This document shows positions 35,874 through 44,004 of a stretch of DNA of 64,000 nt, piece by piece. The DNA is taken from positions 73,648-137,647 of the forward strand of contig CAJTPM010000010.1 of the NCBI GenBank assembly GCA_910578085.1, given 5' to 3'. The notes beneath the pieces were generated by a model that was given only the letters and a program-made list of their open reading frames with translations, was not told the origin of the DNA and searched no databases. How positions within the stretch are numbered: position 1 is the stretch's first letter; the number at the start of each line of letters is the position of its first letter. The position numbers and the translations under genes were made by a program. The DNA comes from an uncultured Lachnospiraceae bacterium. Its GTDB lineage: Bacteria > Bacillota > Clostridia > Lachnospirales > Lachnospiraceae.

Positions 35874-36108
35874 TGGCTTTAATCCAAAAGAGGATTTAAA
35901 TTTTCACAGTTTGCTGCGGTGTAGTTTATTAAACGGATTTGTAGAGGATATTTGTATCAGGAAGAGTTTACTGTATAAGTGTCTTGCCTATGTCCAAATT
36001 TAAGATATTCAGATATAAAATTTGTGGAGTAGTAATAAATTTTGACGGACTTATGTTTATGGTGGTGCCATGAAATAGGGGTATGGGGGTTTAGTGGGAG
36101 GAGGAGTT
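35874..36108. other. AT-rich intergenic region at the left edge of the accessory insert
   Basis: No gene, RNA or clear terminator was recognised here. Composition falls sharply compared with the T-subunit gene, marking the start of the AT-rich accessory DNA. Confidence 0.4.
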
Positions 36109-36477
36109 GTGGATATATATGGGTTCTGGCGGGATGTTCTGGGGCAGGATGCGGAGAGGATTCGTGGGTATTTTCGTGAAGATGCGTATGTAAACTGGCA
36201 TTGTACTAATGAACATTTCAGTGTACAGGAGTATCTGATTGCAAATTGTGAATATCCTGGGGAATGGGATGGCGAGGTGGAGAGAGTTGAGGAGATAAAT
36301 GATCTGACAATTACGGTGACTCATGTATATCCGAAGGATCGTTCGCTGTCTTTTCATGTGACATCATTTTTTCAGATTCCTGATGGCAGGATTCAAAGTT
36401 TGGATGAATATTGGGCGGATGACGGGACGGCGCCGGATTGGAGGCTGGAGAAAAAGATAGGGACAAAAATCCGGTAG
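36109..36477 (+). CDS. SnoaL/NTF2-like small protein
   Basis: 122 residues from the GTG at 36109, which follows GGAGGAGGA; the GTG at 36094 lies within that Shine-Dalgarno region. The pattern of an N-terminal helix (IYGFWRDVLGQDAERIRGYF), then AYVNWHCTNEHFSVQEYLIA and alternating beta strands with SLSFHVTSFFQIPDGRIQSLDEYW, matches the nuclear transport factor 2/SnoaL fold. The precise role is unknown; such genes often come with accessory DNA. Confidence 0.72.
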   Translation: MDIYGFWRDVLGQDAERIRGYFREDAYVNWHCTNEHFSVQEYLIANCEYPGEWDGEVERVEEINDLTITVTHVYPKDRSLSFHVTSFFQIPDGRIQSLDEYWADDGTAPDWRLEKKIGTKIR

Positions 36478-36610
36478 ATTGAAAACATTTCCTTCATTTC
36501 GAAATTGTGTATTCATTGAAAATAAAGAAATAAATATACATTGCGAGTGGATGGCAAATATTTTATAATCAAATATATGAATCAGGGATTTAATGAGGAG
36601 AGAGATTTAA

Positions 36611-37159
36611 ATGCCAATGTCAAAAAAAGAAATGCAAAGGCGATGGGCGGAAAAAGAAGCGCAGATGCAGAATATTATAAAAAATCGAGATTGGAACGCT
36701 CTGTTTGTCCTGGATGAGAATGATGATTTTTTATGGACACTGGAACAAATGTTGTGGCCTTTCGTAACAAATAGAGAGGATGGAAATTTTGATATCTCTA
36801 ACCTGAATCACATGCAAAAAGTACTTTTTTTGGTGCGGGAACTGGAGAATGCTACACAGGCTGATGCGTTGCCCAATTTCTTTGAAGATTTTGAAATTTA
36901 TGGTCGTGAAGCGGTGCATGCATTGGAGGAAGTGGGCGCATCTCAATGTGCTGCCGCTCTTAATGCGGTAGTTGATACTTTGCCGAACGGTATTTATCCA
37001 AAAGGAGATAAAGAATTTTGGGATTCTATTATGTCAGGAAAAAATTCTGATGTATGGGACAAGGCAGATCGTGTTTTAGCGGATTATACAGATGGATGGT
37101 TTCCCGATTTGTGCCGTACTTATGCAGAATCACATCGAGATATGGTTCAGGCAGGTTGA
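36611..37159 (+). CDS. DUF4375 (DMP19-like) protein
   Basis: 182 residues. The central part NHMQKVLFLVRELENAT, then EAVHALEEVGASQCAAALNAVVDTL, matches the DUF4375 pattern. Members of this family are frequently found with polymorphic toxin and immunity genes, but no toxin is adjacent here. AGGAGAG precedes the start. Codon use is AT-rich, like the island downstream. The function is not established. Confidence 0.65.
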   Translation: MPMSKKEMQRRWAEKEAQMQNIIKNRDWNALFVLDENDDFLWTLEQMLWPFVTNREDGNFDISNLNHMQKVLFLVRELENATQADALPNFFEDFEIYGREAVHALEEVGASQCAAALNAVVDTLPNGIYPKGDKEFWDSIMSGKNSDVWDKADRVLADYTDGWFPDLCRTYAESHRDMVQAG

Positions 37160-37315
37160 CAACTTCCGGTTCGCAGAGCTGTTAAGTGAGTGCAAAAGCG
37201 GTAGTCATATGCGGGAATATGTATTATACTTTAAATTTTATGCAGCAGGAACACTTTTCCGAAAAGGGAGAAACATTTTTACGGAGAGGGAGTACAATTA
37301 GTAAAGGAGAAAAGT

Positions 37316-38158
37316 ATGAAACCAATTTTAGTATTTCAGACAGATTTTACTTACAAAGAGGGAGCGGTGAGTTCCATGTACGGGGTGGTGAAGACCGTGG
37401 ACAGGGAGTTGGAGATCATGGATGGAACCCATGAGTTGCCGCAGTATGATACCTGGAGTGCGAGTTATCGGTTATACCAGAGTTTGCAGTTCTGGCCGGA
37501 GGGGACGATCTATGTTTCCGTGGTGGATCCGGGGGTTGGCACAGCGCGGCGCGCCTGCGTGGCAAAGACCGTGGATGGCTATTATATTGTGACGCCGGAT
37601 AACGGATCGCTGACGCATGTAAAGCGTTTTATCGGCATTGAGGCGGTGCGGGAGATCGATGAGAGCGTAAACCGCCTGCGGGGAAAGGGAACCGAGGGCG
37701 TTGCGATCTTCCACGGGAGGGATCTGTTCGGCTATACGGCGGCGCGCCTTGCCAGCGGCATTATTGATTTTGAGGGCGTGGGGCCTGCGTATCCGGTGGA
37801 GGAGATCGTAGAGCATGAGATTCTGGAACCGGTTATTGAGAAGGGAAGAGTGCAGGGCATCTTCGAGATCAATGATCCGAACTTCGGGAATCTCTGGACA
37901 AACATTCCGTTAAAGGCATTTGAGGAGGCAGGATTTTCCTATGGGGAGAATGTGCAGGTGATTGTCCGCCATAATGGGGAAGTGAAGTTTGACAGAAAAG
38001 TGCTGTTCCATAAGAGCTTTGGATACGCGGAGAAGGGCAATCCCATGATCTATAATAATGAGTTGATGAAGGTTGCGATGGCGGTCAGCCAGGGGAGCTT
38101 CTGCGAGCAGTATGAACTGAATTATGGGCCTGAGTGGACGGTGGAGTTTGTGCATTAG
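37316..38158 (+). CDS. DUF62-family S-adenosyl-L-methionine hydrolase
   Basis: 280 residues; AAAGGAG precedes the start. The family (SAM hydroxide adenosyltransferase) cleaves SAM to adenosine and methionine using an activated water. Visible signatures are the N-terminal FQTDFTYKEGAVSSMYGVV, SVVDPGVGTARR, VTPDNGSLT and FHGRDLFGYTAARLASG. It uses GC-rich codons like the flanking core genes, unlike the AT-rich genes on either side. This suggests it is an original neighbour of the ECF genes left between insertions. The link to the transporter is inference. Confidence 0.9.
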   Translation: MKPILVFQTDFTYKEGAVSSMYGVVKTVDRELEIMDGTHELPQYDTWSASYRLYQSLQFWPEGTIYVSVVDPGVGTARRACVAKTVDGYYIVTPDNGSLTHVKRFIGIEAVREIDESVNRLRGKGTEGVAIFHGRDLFGYTAARLASGIIDFEGVGPAYPVEEIVEHEILEPVIEKGRVQGIFEINDPNFGNLWTNIPLKAFEEAGFSYGENVQVIVRHNGEVKFDRKVLFHKSFGYAEKGNPMIYNNELMKVAMAVSQGSFCEQYELNYGPEWTVEFVH

Positions 38159-38186
38159 AGAGACAGGCAGATATAGAGGAGTTAAA

Positions 38187-38492
38187 ATGGCAAATACATC
38201 AGCGGTTTACGCCCGCATTGATACAAACTTGAAAGAGAGTGCAGAGAATATATTGAAACAGCTTGGCATTTCTCCATCCAGTGCGATTCAGATGCTGTAC
38301 AGTCAGATTGTATTGACAAAGGGAATGCCATTGGATTTTCATCTTCCGGTACGGAAAACTGTGATGATCGGAGGAATGGACCATGCGGAGCTGGATAATG
38401 AATTGATGAAAGGAATAGATTTTCTTCGTTGCGGCAGGACTTATTCTGTGGAGGAAGTGGATGCGGAACTGGCCAGGGAGTATGGTATATGA
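38187..38492 (+). CDS. RelB/DinJ-family antitoxin
   Basis: 101 residues. The start at 38187 has GAGGA upstream. The N-terminal ribbon-helix-helix is shown by AVYARIDTNLKESAENILKQLGISPSSAIQMLYSQIVLTKGMPLDF, the RelB/DinJ signature. It should bind and neutralise a RelE-type RNase and autorepress the operon. The stop overlaps the start of the RelE reading frame (ATGA). The partner toxin is frameshifted, so the antitoxin may be orphaned. Confidence 0.92.
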   Translation: MANTSAVYARIDTNLKESAENILKQLGISPSSAIQMLYSQIVLTKGMPLDFHLPVRKTVMIGGMDHAELDNELMKGIDFLRCGRTYSVEEVDAELAREYGI

Positions 38493-38823
38493 ATGATCGG
38501 TACAGTGTGGTCTATTCCGCAGAAGCGCTGAGTGATTTAAAAGATATATATATACTTATACTTCGGTTGAATTAAAAGTTCCTGATACGGCGGGAAAGCA
38601 GGTAAATCGAATCCGAAAGAATGTATGTGTTCTTGACTTTATGCCTTCACGATATGAGATTGTGGATTGGGAACCGTGGAAGAGTATGAAGATGCATAGA
38701 ATGCCGGTAGACCATTTTGTAGATTTTTATCTGGTTGATGCCGATATGATGGCTGTCACGATTATCCGTATTGTGTATGGAGGAAGAGATCTAAGAAATA
38801 TTGCGGAATCGGATATGGAATAA
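38489..38823 (+). pseudogene. RelE/ParE-family toxin, frameshifted in an AT-dinucleotide run
   Basis: The ATG at 38489 starts NDRYSVVYSAEALSDLKDIY, a RelE-type N-terminus, but the frame ends after 28 codons. In another frame, starting in the same ATATATATA tract at about 38540-38550, the sequence continues YTSVELKVPDTAGKQVNRIRKNVCVLD to RIVYGGRDLRNIAESDME, the expected RelE C-terminus. Either one base is missing or two are extra in the dinucleotide run. Correcting it would give a protein of about 110 residues, normal for the family. It could be a true null or a slippage-switchable allele. Confidence 0.85.
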
Positions 38824-38872
38824 AAGAGCCGAGCAGAGGAGAATTGTTACCTTTGCCCGGCGTTTTAAATGG
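38824..38872 (+). terminator. Possible terminator of the relBE locus
   Basis: GCCGAGCAGAGG pairs with CCTTTGCCCGGC (one mismatch, one wobble) just after the toxin frame, then GTTTTAAA. The weak T tail limits confidence. The rest of 38873-39091 is AT-rich with no recognised feature. Confidence 0.45.
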
Positions 38873-39091
38873 GCGGATTATTAAAAAAAATCGTTAATTT
38901 CTTTTTTACACCACTCTTTTCATTACATTTGGGCGTATATTGTGATCTAAAATATTTACCTATTCTTTCAACATATTTCTTTTTTGCAAAAAGTGTAATA
39001 TATGTATTGATAAGCCTTATTTTTTAGAATATGATTAAAGAAAAAATGGTAATTTAGAGAAATGGCAGATAAAGGGAAGGACTAGAGACAT

Positions 39092-41095
39092 ATGAAAAAT
39101 TCAATTCTTAAAGGAATTGTTGCGGGAATCCGGATGGTGGCAGTGCCATTGACATTGATTCTCTATGGAAGCAGCACAATAGTATATGCAAAGGATACAA
39201 GCATAAATATTTCGGGAAAAATGTATGAATTTAATGAAAAATCGGAATATGAGTATTCGTCCGGAGTACCAACAGAGATTGATGTCAGATCAGATAAACT
39301 TGGGGCTTTTTCAATTTCTGGTGATGTTAAACCAATTGCTGATGTCAATGGATTCGAAGCTTATCAGATACAACATGTTGATGTGGTTGAAAGAAATGAT
39401 GGAGAAGGGATAGTGAAGCTGTTTTATGCGCTGGAGAATACGTTGATAGGAGCAACAGAAACAGATTGGCACATTGTTGATGATAAGACTGATAAAGTTA
39501 ATGGAGAGAAACTTGAGGAAAAGATACTCAGCGGATCGATAATATTACAAACTTCTCTTGATGGAGAAACGTGGATTACTGATGTGGTAAAAACGAACAT
39601 TGCCAGGAATAAATCTGAGTTCGAGTCGAATTTTTACGATACAAACGGAATACAGCAGGTTAATGGATGTTACTATAGAGTTATCGTTGTTTATAGAGTA
39701 GAAAAAAGAGTGGCAGACACTAAAATAGGGCCTATATTAAAAAAACAATATGAGAACAAAAAATGTGCAGAAATATATGAATTTTATTTGATTGATAGCA
39801 TGGAGGGTGGTGATGATGTAACTTTGCCGACTGATACGCCAAGAAAGGAGCTTGGCAAGCGGATTAACACAGGAAAAGATAACGGTTTTTCCGGAAATGA
39901 ATCTATCACAGATGAGGATCCTCATTTTGGATGGGATATAGGAACATTCTATTTGAACGGTTATACAAGAGAGCAATTTGTTTCAGGTAGTGAAGAACCG
40001 ATATTTTTGAAAACTATAGGAGATAGAGTTACACTCTGGTTTAATCTGAAAGAAGATATCGAATGCCTTAATGGAAAAGAAAAGTTGTCCATAAATGAGG
40101 ATAAAAATGGCTATGATCAATATTTTGGAGTAGAAAAAACCAATTTTAAACATGGAACACTTATTATTCAGTTTACTGATTTTGAAGGGAGAGTACATGA
40201 GCCTGTAATTTATACGGATTATCTTGCTGCAAGTGCGAGAGTGGGTGCAGATACAAAAGTTGAACTGTTTGAGGAAGGGGACTATGAAGTTGCGCTTAAT
40301 TATGAAATAAAAAATAGTTCGGGGCTTAATTCATACACAGATTATAGAATCTTTTTTAAATTTAAAATCAGGAATGGGAATTGCATGGTATATCCGTTTG
40401 ACGTTAATACAGGAGCAGAATTGTCTGACAATGCATTGACAGAAAATGGATTCAAACTTGATCTGGCCAGATCAAGATATTTGACGATTGATATTGTAAG
40501 AAACGCAGTAAAGCAGAAAAATGGCAGGTATTTTTTAGACACAAGGGTAAACACAGCGACACAGGAAGGAAAATTATATACAGAGGAAGGCATATATACA
40601 TTTACTGTAAAAAATCCATCAACCGAAGATTCGACAACGAAAACAATATATGTTGGTAGTAGTCCGATTTATAGGGCATTAGCAGATGGACAAACGATTG
40701 AAAATGTTAATGAGTTGTTGGATCAGGGCGGGCAGCTTCGGGATGATGGTTCAATTTATATTCCTGTATCAGAGGAATCGGAAGAACTGGTCGGAGCAGA
40801 AACAGAAGAGATAATTATGGATGAAGATGAATCAGAGAAGAAGGAGGCAGTCGAAATATCAACAGAAGTCGTAGATAAAGTATCAAATAATACAGAGACT
40901 GATGCCAAAGTGATAGATAAGAATGTTTTGGTGGAACAGGATAAGCCTGTAATTTCTAATATGGTTATTTTTAGTGTCATAGGAATTGGTATAACCATCA
41001 TAATACTTGTACTTGTCAGCAGGAGAAATAAGAGTAAAAGAAAGAATGGAAATAATATAGACATAGGTGAGAGTAGCATTCAGAAGGGAGAATGA
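39092..41095 (+). CDS. Large surface protein with signal peptide and C-terminal anchor helix
   Basis: 667 residues, AT-rich codons. An N-terminal signal peptide (VAVPLTLILYGSSTIVYA) is followed by about 540 residues of apparently beta-rich extracellular sequence with no recognised domain. Then comes an acidic Glu/Ser/Val stalk (about 560-625), one hydrophobic helix (ISNMVIFSVIGIGITIIILVLV) and a basic tail. It therefore stays in the membrane with its bulk outside; no LPxTG motif is present. It is followed after 3 nt by the lipoprotein nuclease gene, so both are co-expressed. It may display or deliver the nuclease, which is a guess from context. Confidence 0.75.
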   Translation: MKNSILKGIVAGIRMVAVPLTLILYGSSTIVYAKDTSINISGKMYEFNEKSEYEYSSGVPTEIDVRSDKLGAFSISGDVKPIADVNGFEAYQIQHVDVVERNDGEGIVKLFYALENTLIGATETDWHIVDDKTDKVNGEKLEEKILSGSIILQTSLDGETWITDVVKTNIARNKSEFESNFYDTNGIQQVNGCYYRVIVVYRVEKRVADTKIGPILKKQYENKKCAEIYEFYLIDSMEGGDDVTLPTDTPRKELGKRINTGKDNGFSGNESITDEDPHFGWDIGTFYLNGYTREQFVSGSEEPIFLKTIGDRVTLWFNLKEDIECLNGKEKLSINEDKNGYDQYFGVEKTNFKHGTLIIQFTDFEGRVHEPVIYTDYLAASARVGADTKVELFEEGDYEVALNYEIKNSSGLNSYTDYRIFFKFKIRNGNCMVYPFDVNTGAELSDNALTENGFKLDLARSRYLTIDIVRNAVKQKNGRYFLDTRVNTATQEGKLYTEEGIYTFTVKNPSTEDSTTKTIYVGSSPIYRALADGQTIENVNELLDQGGQLRDDGSIYIPVSEESEELVGAETEEIIMDEDESEKKEAVEISTEVVDKVSNNTETDAKVIDKNVLVEQDKPVISNMVIFSVIGIGITIIILVLVSRRNKSKRKNGNNIDIGESSIQKGE

Positions 41096-41098
41096 ACA

Positions 41099-42385
41099 AT
41101 GAAAAGAATTATATCGTTGATACTTGCGTGTGCTCTGATTCTTTCAGGATGTGCTCAGGCGCAGGGAACATCGGTGGTTACATACGAAACAGAACAAGTA
41201 GAAGTTCAAAATGAAAGTTTAAATAATTCTGATGAAGTAAATAAGGAGGTAAAAGAAACTGATCAGTTAAATGAAGAAATACCGACCGCCGAAGAGGAGG
41301 ATGCGGATCCATCTCCTTATGAATATGTGGTAGATTTTGAGTCTTTAGACGATGCAGATCTTATGCGTTATGTTGAAGACAATATATATGCGGAACTGGT
41401 TGAGAAATTGGACTCTGATGAGTATTTTGTAGAAAATGTAAGTACAGCTTATGTCTCTCAGGAGTACATAGATGAGTTGACATTTAATTCTCAGTCAAAT
41501 ATATATTTCGGATTTACACTTGCAGAACTGGATGAAATGTTTCAGGGAACAAGATATGTGTTTACCCTTGGAGAAGAAGGGGATACAATAGTAACTGCGT
41601 TTGAGGAATATGATGACACATATGAAAAAGTAATAAAAAATGTTGCAATGGGCAGCGGTGTGATTTTGGTATGCGTTACAGTTTCAGTGGTAACAGGTGG
41701 AGTGGGAGCTCCTGCTGTGAGTATGATTTTTGCAGCTTCTGCAAGAACGGGAACAATATATGCATTATCCTCAGGTGCTTTGAGTGCTGTTGCGGCGGGT
41801 GTTGTAACAGGAATACAGACAAAAGATATGGAGCAGGCGAAGGAAGCTGCTTTACTTGCTGGAAGCGAAAGCTTTAAATGGGGGGCGATATCAGGTGTTA
41901 TCTCTGGAGGTGCTTCAGAGGCTATAGTACTGAAAGGTGCAACAATGAAGGGCCTTACCATGAATGAGGCTGCTGTTATACAGAAAGCATCAAAATATCC
42001 GGTGGAAGTGATAAAGCAATTTCATAATATAGAGGAATATGAAGTGTTCAAAACGGCTAATCTTAAACCGTATATGATAAATGGAAAAACGGCATTAGTC
42101 AGAGCTGATATTGATCTTAAACAGTTGGATGAATTGGAGCGCACCAATCTTCGGCGAATGGAGCTTGGTTTAGCACCTTTGGATGCAAATGGTGCTTCAT
42201 ATGAGTTGCATCACATAGGGCAGGAAGCGGATGCAACATTAGCTATTCTAACACAGGCAGAGCACGATAATGCGGTTTTGCACGGATATAAAATAATATC
42301 TGAGATAGATAGAAAAGCTTTTGCTGCTCAAAGAAGGAAATTTTGGAAAACAATGGCTATTGTGCTTGAAACAGGAGGGGTATAG
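41099..42385 (+). CDS. Lipoprotein with C-terminal LHH (HNH/EndoVII) nuclease toxin domain
   Basis: 428 residues. Residues 1-18 form a lipoprotein signal with lipobox LILSGC (Cys 18). An acidic region follows (20-75), then an alpha/beta segment, then a hydrophobic Gly/Ala/Val-rich stretch of about 60 residues (about 180-245), as seen ahead of toxin tips in polymorphic toxins. The last 70 residues contain YELHHIGQEADATLAILTQAEHDN; E369-L-H-H372 and H389 match the LHH nuclease family of the HNH/EndoVII superfamily. The next gene, 2 nt downstream, is a SUKH-like immunity protein. The whole looks like a cell-surface DNase toxin; delivery is unknown. Confidence 0.82.
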   Translation: MKRIISLILACALILSGCAQAQGTSVVTYETEQVEVQNESLNNSDEVNKEVKETDQLNEEIPTAEEEDADPSPYEYVVDFESLDDADLMRYVEDNIYAELVEKLDSDEYFVENVSTAYVSQEYIDELTFNSQSNIYFGFTLAELDEMFQGTRYVFTLGEEGDTIVTAFEEYDDTYEKVIKNVAMGSGVILVCVTVSVVTGGVGAPAVSMIFAASARTGTIYALSSGALSAVAAGVVTGIQTKDMEQAKEAALLAGSESFKWGAISGVISGGASEAIVLKGATMKGLTMNEAAVIQKASKYPVEVIKQFHNIEEYEVFKTANLKPYMINGKTALVRADIDLKQLDELERTNLRRMELGLAPLDANGASYELHHIGQEADATLAILTQAEHDNAVLHGYKIISEIDRKAFAAQRRKFWKTMAIVLETGGV

Positions 42386-42387
42386 TA

Positions 42388-42783
42388 ATGACAGAATTTG
42401 TTAGAATTTTAAAAAATTTTGATGATTATTTTGCGACAGAGGGGACAGATGCGAAATCTGTGGAAGATGCTGAGCAAGCACTGTCGTTAAAATTTGCAAA
42501 GGAGTACGTACAATATCTGAAAGAATGCGGGGTGGCTTCAGCAGATGGACATGAGTTTACCGGTTTGATAAAATCGAAACGTCTTAATGTAGTAGATGTG
42601 ACAGAAACTGCAAGAAAGAAAAATGTTAATATTCCATTGGATTTATATGTAGTAGAAGAGCTTCAGATTGATGGCATTATTATATGGCAATCAGAGGATG
42701 GAAAAGTATTTCAGACAGTATGTAACGGAAAACCGGAGATGATCAATTCATCTCTTGCAGATTATATCGCTCAGGAAGTATAA
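42388..42783 (+). CDS. SMI1/KNR4 (SUKH)-like immunity protein
   Basis: 131 residues, starting 2 nt after the toxin stop. The layout fits the SUKH superfamily: SVEDAEQALSLKFAKEYVQYLKECGVASADGHEFTGL near the N-terminus, then a strand with PLDLYVVEELQIDGIIIWQSEDGKVFQT. SUKH proteins are the most widespread immunity partners of HNH/EndoVII nuclease toxins. It is cytoplasmic and would protect the producer from the LHH domain. Confidence 0.78.
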   Translation: MTEFVRILKNFDDYFATEGTDAKSVEDAEQALSLKFAKEYVQYLKECGVASADGHEFTGLIKSKRLNVVDVTETARKKNVNIPLDLYVVEELQIDGIIIWQSEDGKVFQTVCNGKPEMINSSLADYIAQEV

Positions 42784-42922
42784 TCAATGATTAAGATGAA
42801 AGAGTATGATTTTAATTGTTATGCAGAGATAGAGATGCCAATATATCGAAGTAAAATCAAATGTTACGTTACTTGATTATGCTAAAAGGTCAGATTATTG
42901 TTGGAAAAAGGGAGACGTCATT

Positions 42923-43396
42923 ATGATTATTTATCATGCCAGCAAGGAGATAGTCGAATTTCCGGAAGTGCGTAAAACAAAATACACAAAAGATTTTTCC
43001 TGGGGATTTTATTGTACAGGTAATTTTGAGCAGGCAGTACGCTGGGCTAACAGGGGAAATGGCGAGCCGGTTATCAATTATTACTCTTATGAACGAAATG
43101 AGAAACTGTCTGTTTTAAAGTTCGACCATATGACAGATGAATGGCTGGACTTTATAGCAAAATGCAGAAGTGGAGAAACACATCCGTATGATATCGTGGA
43201 AGGGCCGATGGCAAACGATACAGTATGGAATTATGTAAATGATTTTATAACAGGCAGGATAAACAGAAAACAGTTTTGGGCATTGGCGGAATTTAAATAT
43301 CCAACGCACCAGATCAGTTTTCATACGTTGACAGCATTAAATTGTCTTACTTTTGACAGGAGTGAAATTGTTTATGACAAAAAAGGAAAGAAATGA
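42923..43396 (+). CDS. DUF3990 protein, ADP-ribosyltransferase-like
   Basis: 157 residues; GGGAG precedes the start. The start IIYHASKEIVEFPEV, the DFSWGFYCTGNFEQAVRWANR block, and the C-terminal QISFHTLTALNCLTFDRSEIVYD match DUF3990, a family I recall being grouped with ADP-ribosyltransferase folds (Y-H-A/G-S, then D-F-G-x-G-F-Y). The next gene overlaps its 3' end and is a recurrent partner, so the two may form a toxin-antitoxin-like unit. Function in bacteria is largely unproven. Confidence 0.8.
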   Translation: MIIYHASKEIVEFPEVRKTKYTKDFSWGFYCTGNFEQAVRWANRGNGEPVINYYSYERNEKLSVLKFDHMTDEWLDFIAKCRSGETHPYDIVEGPMANDTVWNYVNDFITGRINRKQFWALAEFKYPTHQISFHTLTALNCLTFDRSEIVYDKKGKK

Positions 43397-43817
43397 CTAT
43401 TTTTATGTGTGTTCGTTGATTGAATATGTGGCGAGAGAGACGAAAAACAGACGTGGTGCCGTCACTGAAAAAATAGGGCGGGAAGGTATCGAAAAACTGT
43501 TGTATGACGCGGAGGTAAATCATTGTCTTTCCTTTGAGCAGGTAAGTGATGAGGTGATAGAGCATTACGGGATCACAGCAGGGGATTTTGACACGATCAC
43601 AGACTGCAAATATGCGGTTCCGAGTTTTATGGACATAGGAAAACTGTACAGTATTATGATTGAAGATTGTGCGGAAAAGGGAAAAGAAGTGGATGAGCTG
43701 ATGAAAATTTTTTCCTCTTTTATCAGTGATAAGATATCCGATTTTCAGACGGATGTTTATTATCAGAACCCGAGTTATCTGGAATGTTCATACAGGGAAG
43801 GCTATTTGCTGGATTAA
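43374..43817 (+). CDS. Conserved partner of DUF3990 (DUF3791-like)
   Basis: 147 residues from the ATG at 43374, overlapping the DUF3990 gene by 23 nt; AGGAG lies 11 nt upstream. All-helical with NDYFYVCSLIEYVARETKNRRGAV, VNHCLSFEQVSDEVIEHYGI and DCKYAVPSFMDIGKLY. I recall this pattern as a frequent neighbour of DUF3990 in Lachnospiraceae, where DUF3791-type small helical proteins also occur. Its role could be neutralising or targeting the DUF3990 protein. No catalytic motif is seen. Confidence 0.72.
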   Translation: MTKKERNDYFYVCSLIEYVARETKNRRGAVTEKIGREGIEKLLYDAEVNHCLSFEQVSDEVIEHYGITAGDFDTITDCKYAVPSFMDIGKLYSIMIEDCAEKGKEVDELMKIFSSFISDKISDFQTDVYYQNPSYLECSYREGYLLD

Positions 43818-43850
43818 ATCATTGCGTCTGTAGGATTAAATCATTGCGTC
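43811..43850 (+). repeat. Two tandem 18-bp direct repeats at the gene end
   Basis: GGATTAAATCATTGCGTC occurs at 43811-43828 and again at 43833-43850, a 22-bp period. The first copy contains the stop codon of the preceding gene. It lies at the right boundary of the AT-rich insert and immediately before the promoter of the ECF S component. Only two units exist. Confidence 0.85.
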
Positions 43851-43854
43851 CCAC

Positions 43855-43883
43855 TTGACAAACTACCCGATATTTTGTACTCT
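43855..43883 (+). promoter_or_regulatory. Promoter for the ECF S component
   Basis: TTGACA (43855-43860), 17-nt spacer, TACTCT (43878-43883). The predicted start of transcription falls right where the folded leader begins. Confidence 0.6.
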
Positions 43884-43890
43884 TTTTGTG

Positions 43891-43985
43891 CTGGCATATT
43901 CCGAAGGGGAATAATGCCGGAGTCAGGGAAAGCGGATAAATTTTGCAAATCCCTGCATAAAAACCGCTGCGGCGGCATTCCGCAG
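43891..43985 (+). promoter_or_regulatory. Structured leader, candidate riboswitch
   Basis: Three folds are visible. (1) CTGGCATATTCC (43891-43902) pairs with GGAAT-A-ATGCCGG (43908-43920), about 12 bp with one bulge. (2) CAGGGA (43924-43929) pairs with TCCCTG (43950-43955), and its loop holds AGCGG (43931-43935), which can pair with CCGCT (43964-43968) as a pseudoknot next to an A-rich stretch. (3) CTGCGG (43967-43972) pairs with CCGCAG (43980-43985), excluding the pseudoknot, just before the GGAGGAG ribosome site. The mutually exclusive folds suggest ligand control; it matches no class I can name. Confidence 0.45.
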
Positions 43986-44004
43986 ACGAAGGAGGAGATG
44001 TAAG

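Noticed and set aside
42787..42922. A 29-codon frame (MIKMKEYDFNCYAEIEMP) and shifted continuation before the DUF3990 gene
   Set aside because: It may be a remnant of another immunity or partner gene, but it is too short and unrecognised to call.
43811..43850. CRISPR-like direct repeats
   Set aside because: Only two 18-bp units with a 4-nt gap exist, with no spacer-length intervals and no cas genes in the window.
43903..43940. Resemblance to the 3' half of a THI-box (TPP riboswitch): AATAATGCC followed by AGGGAAAGCGG
   Set aside because: The 5' half with CTGAGA is missing, and the AATAATGCC bases are used in a different 12-bp hairpin. The match is probably fortuitous.
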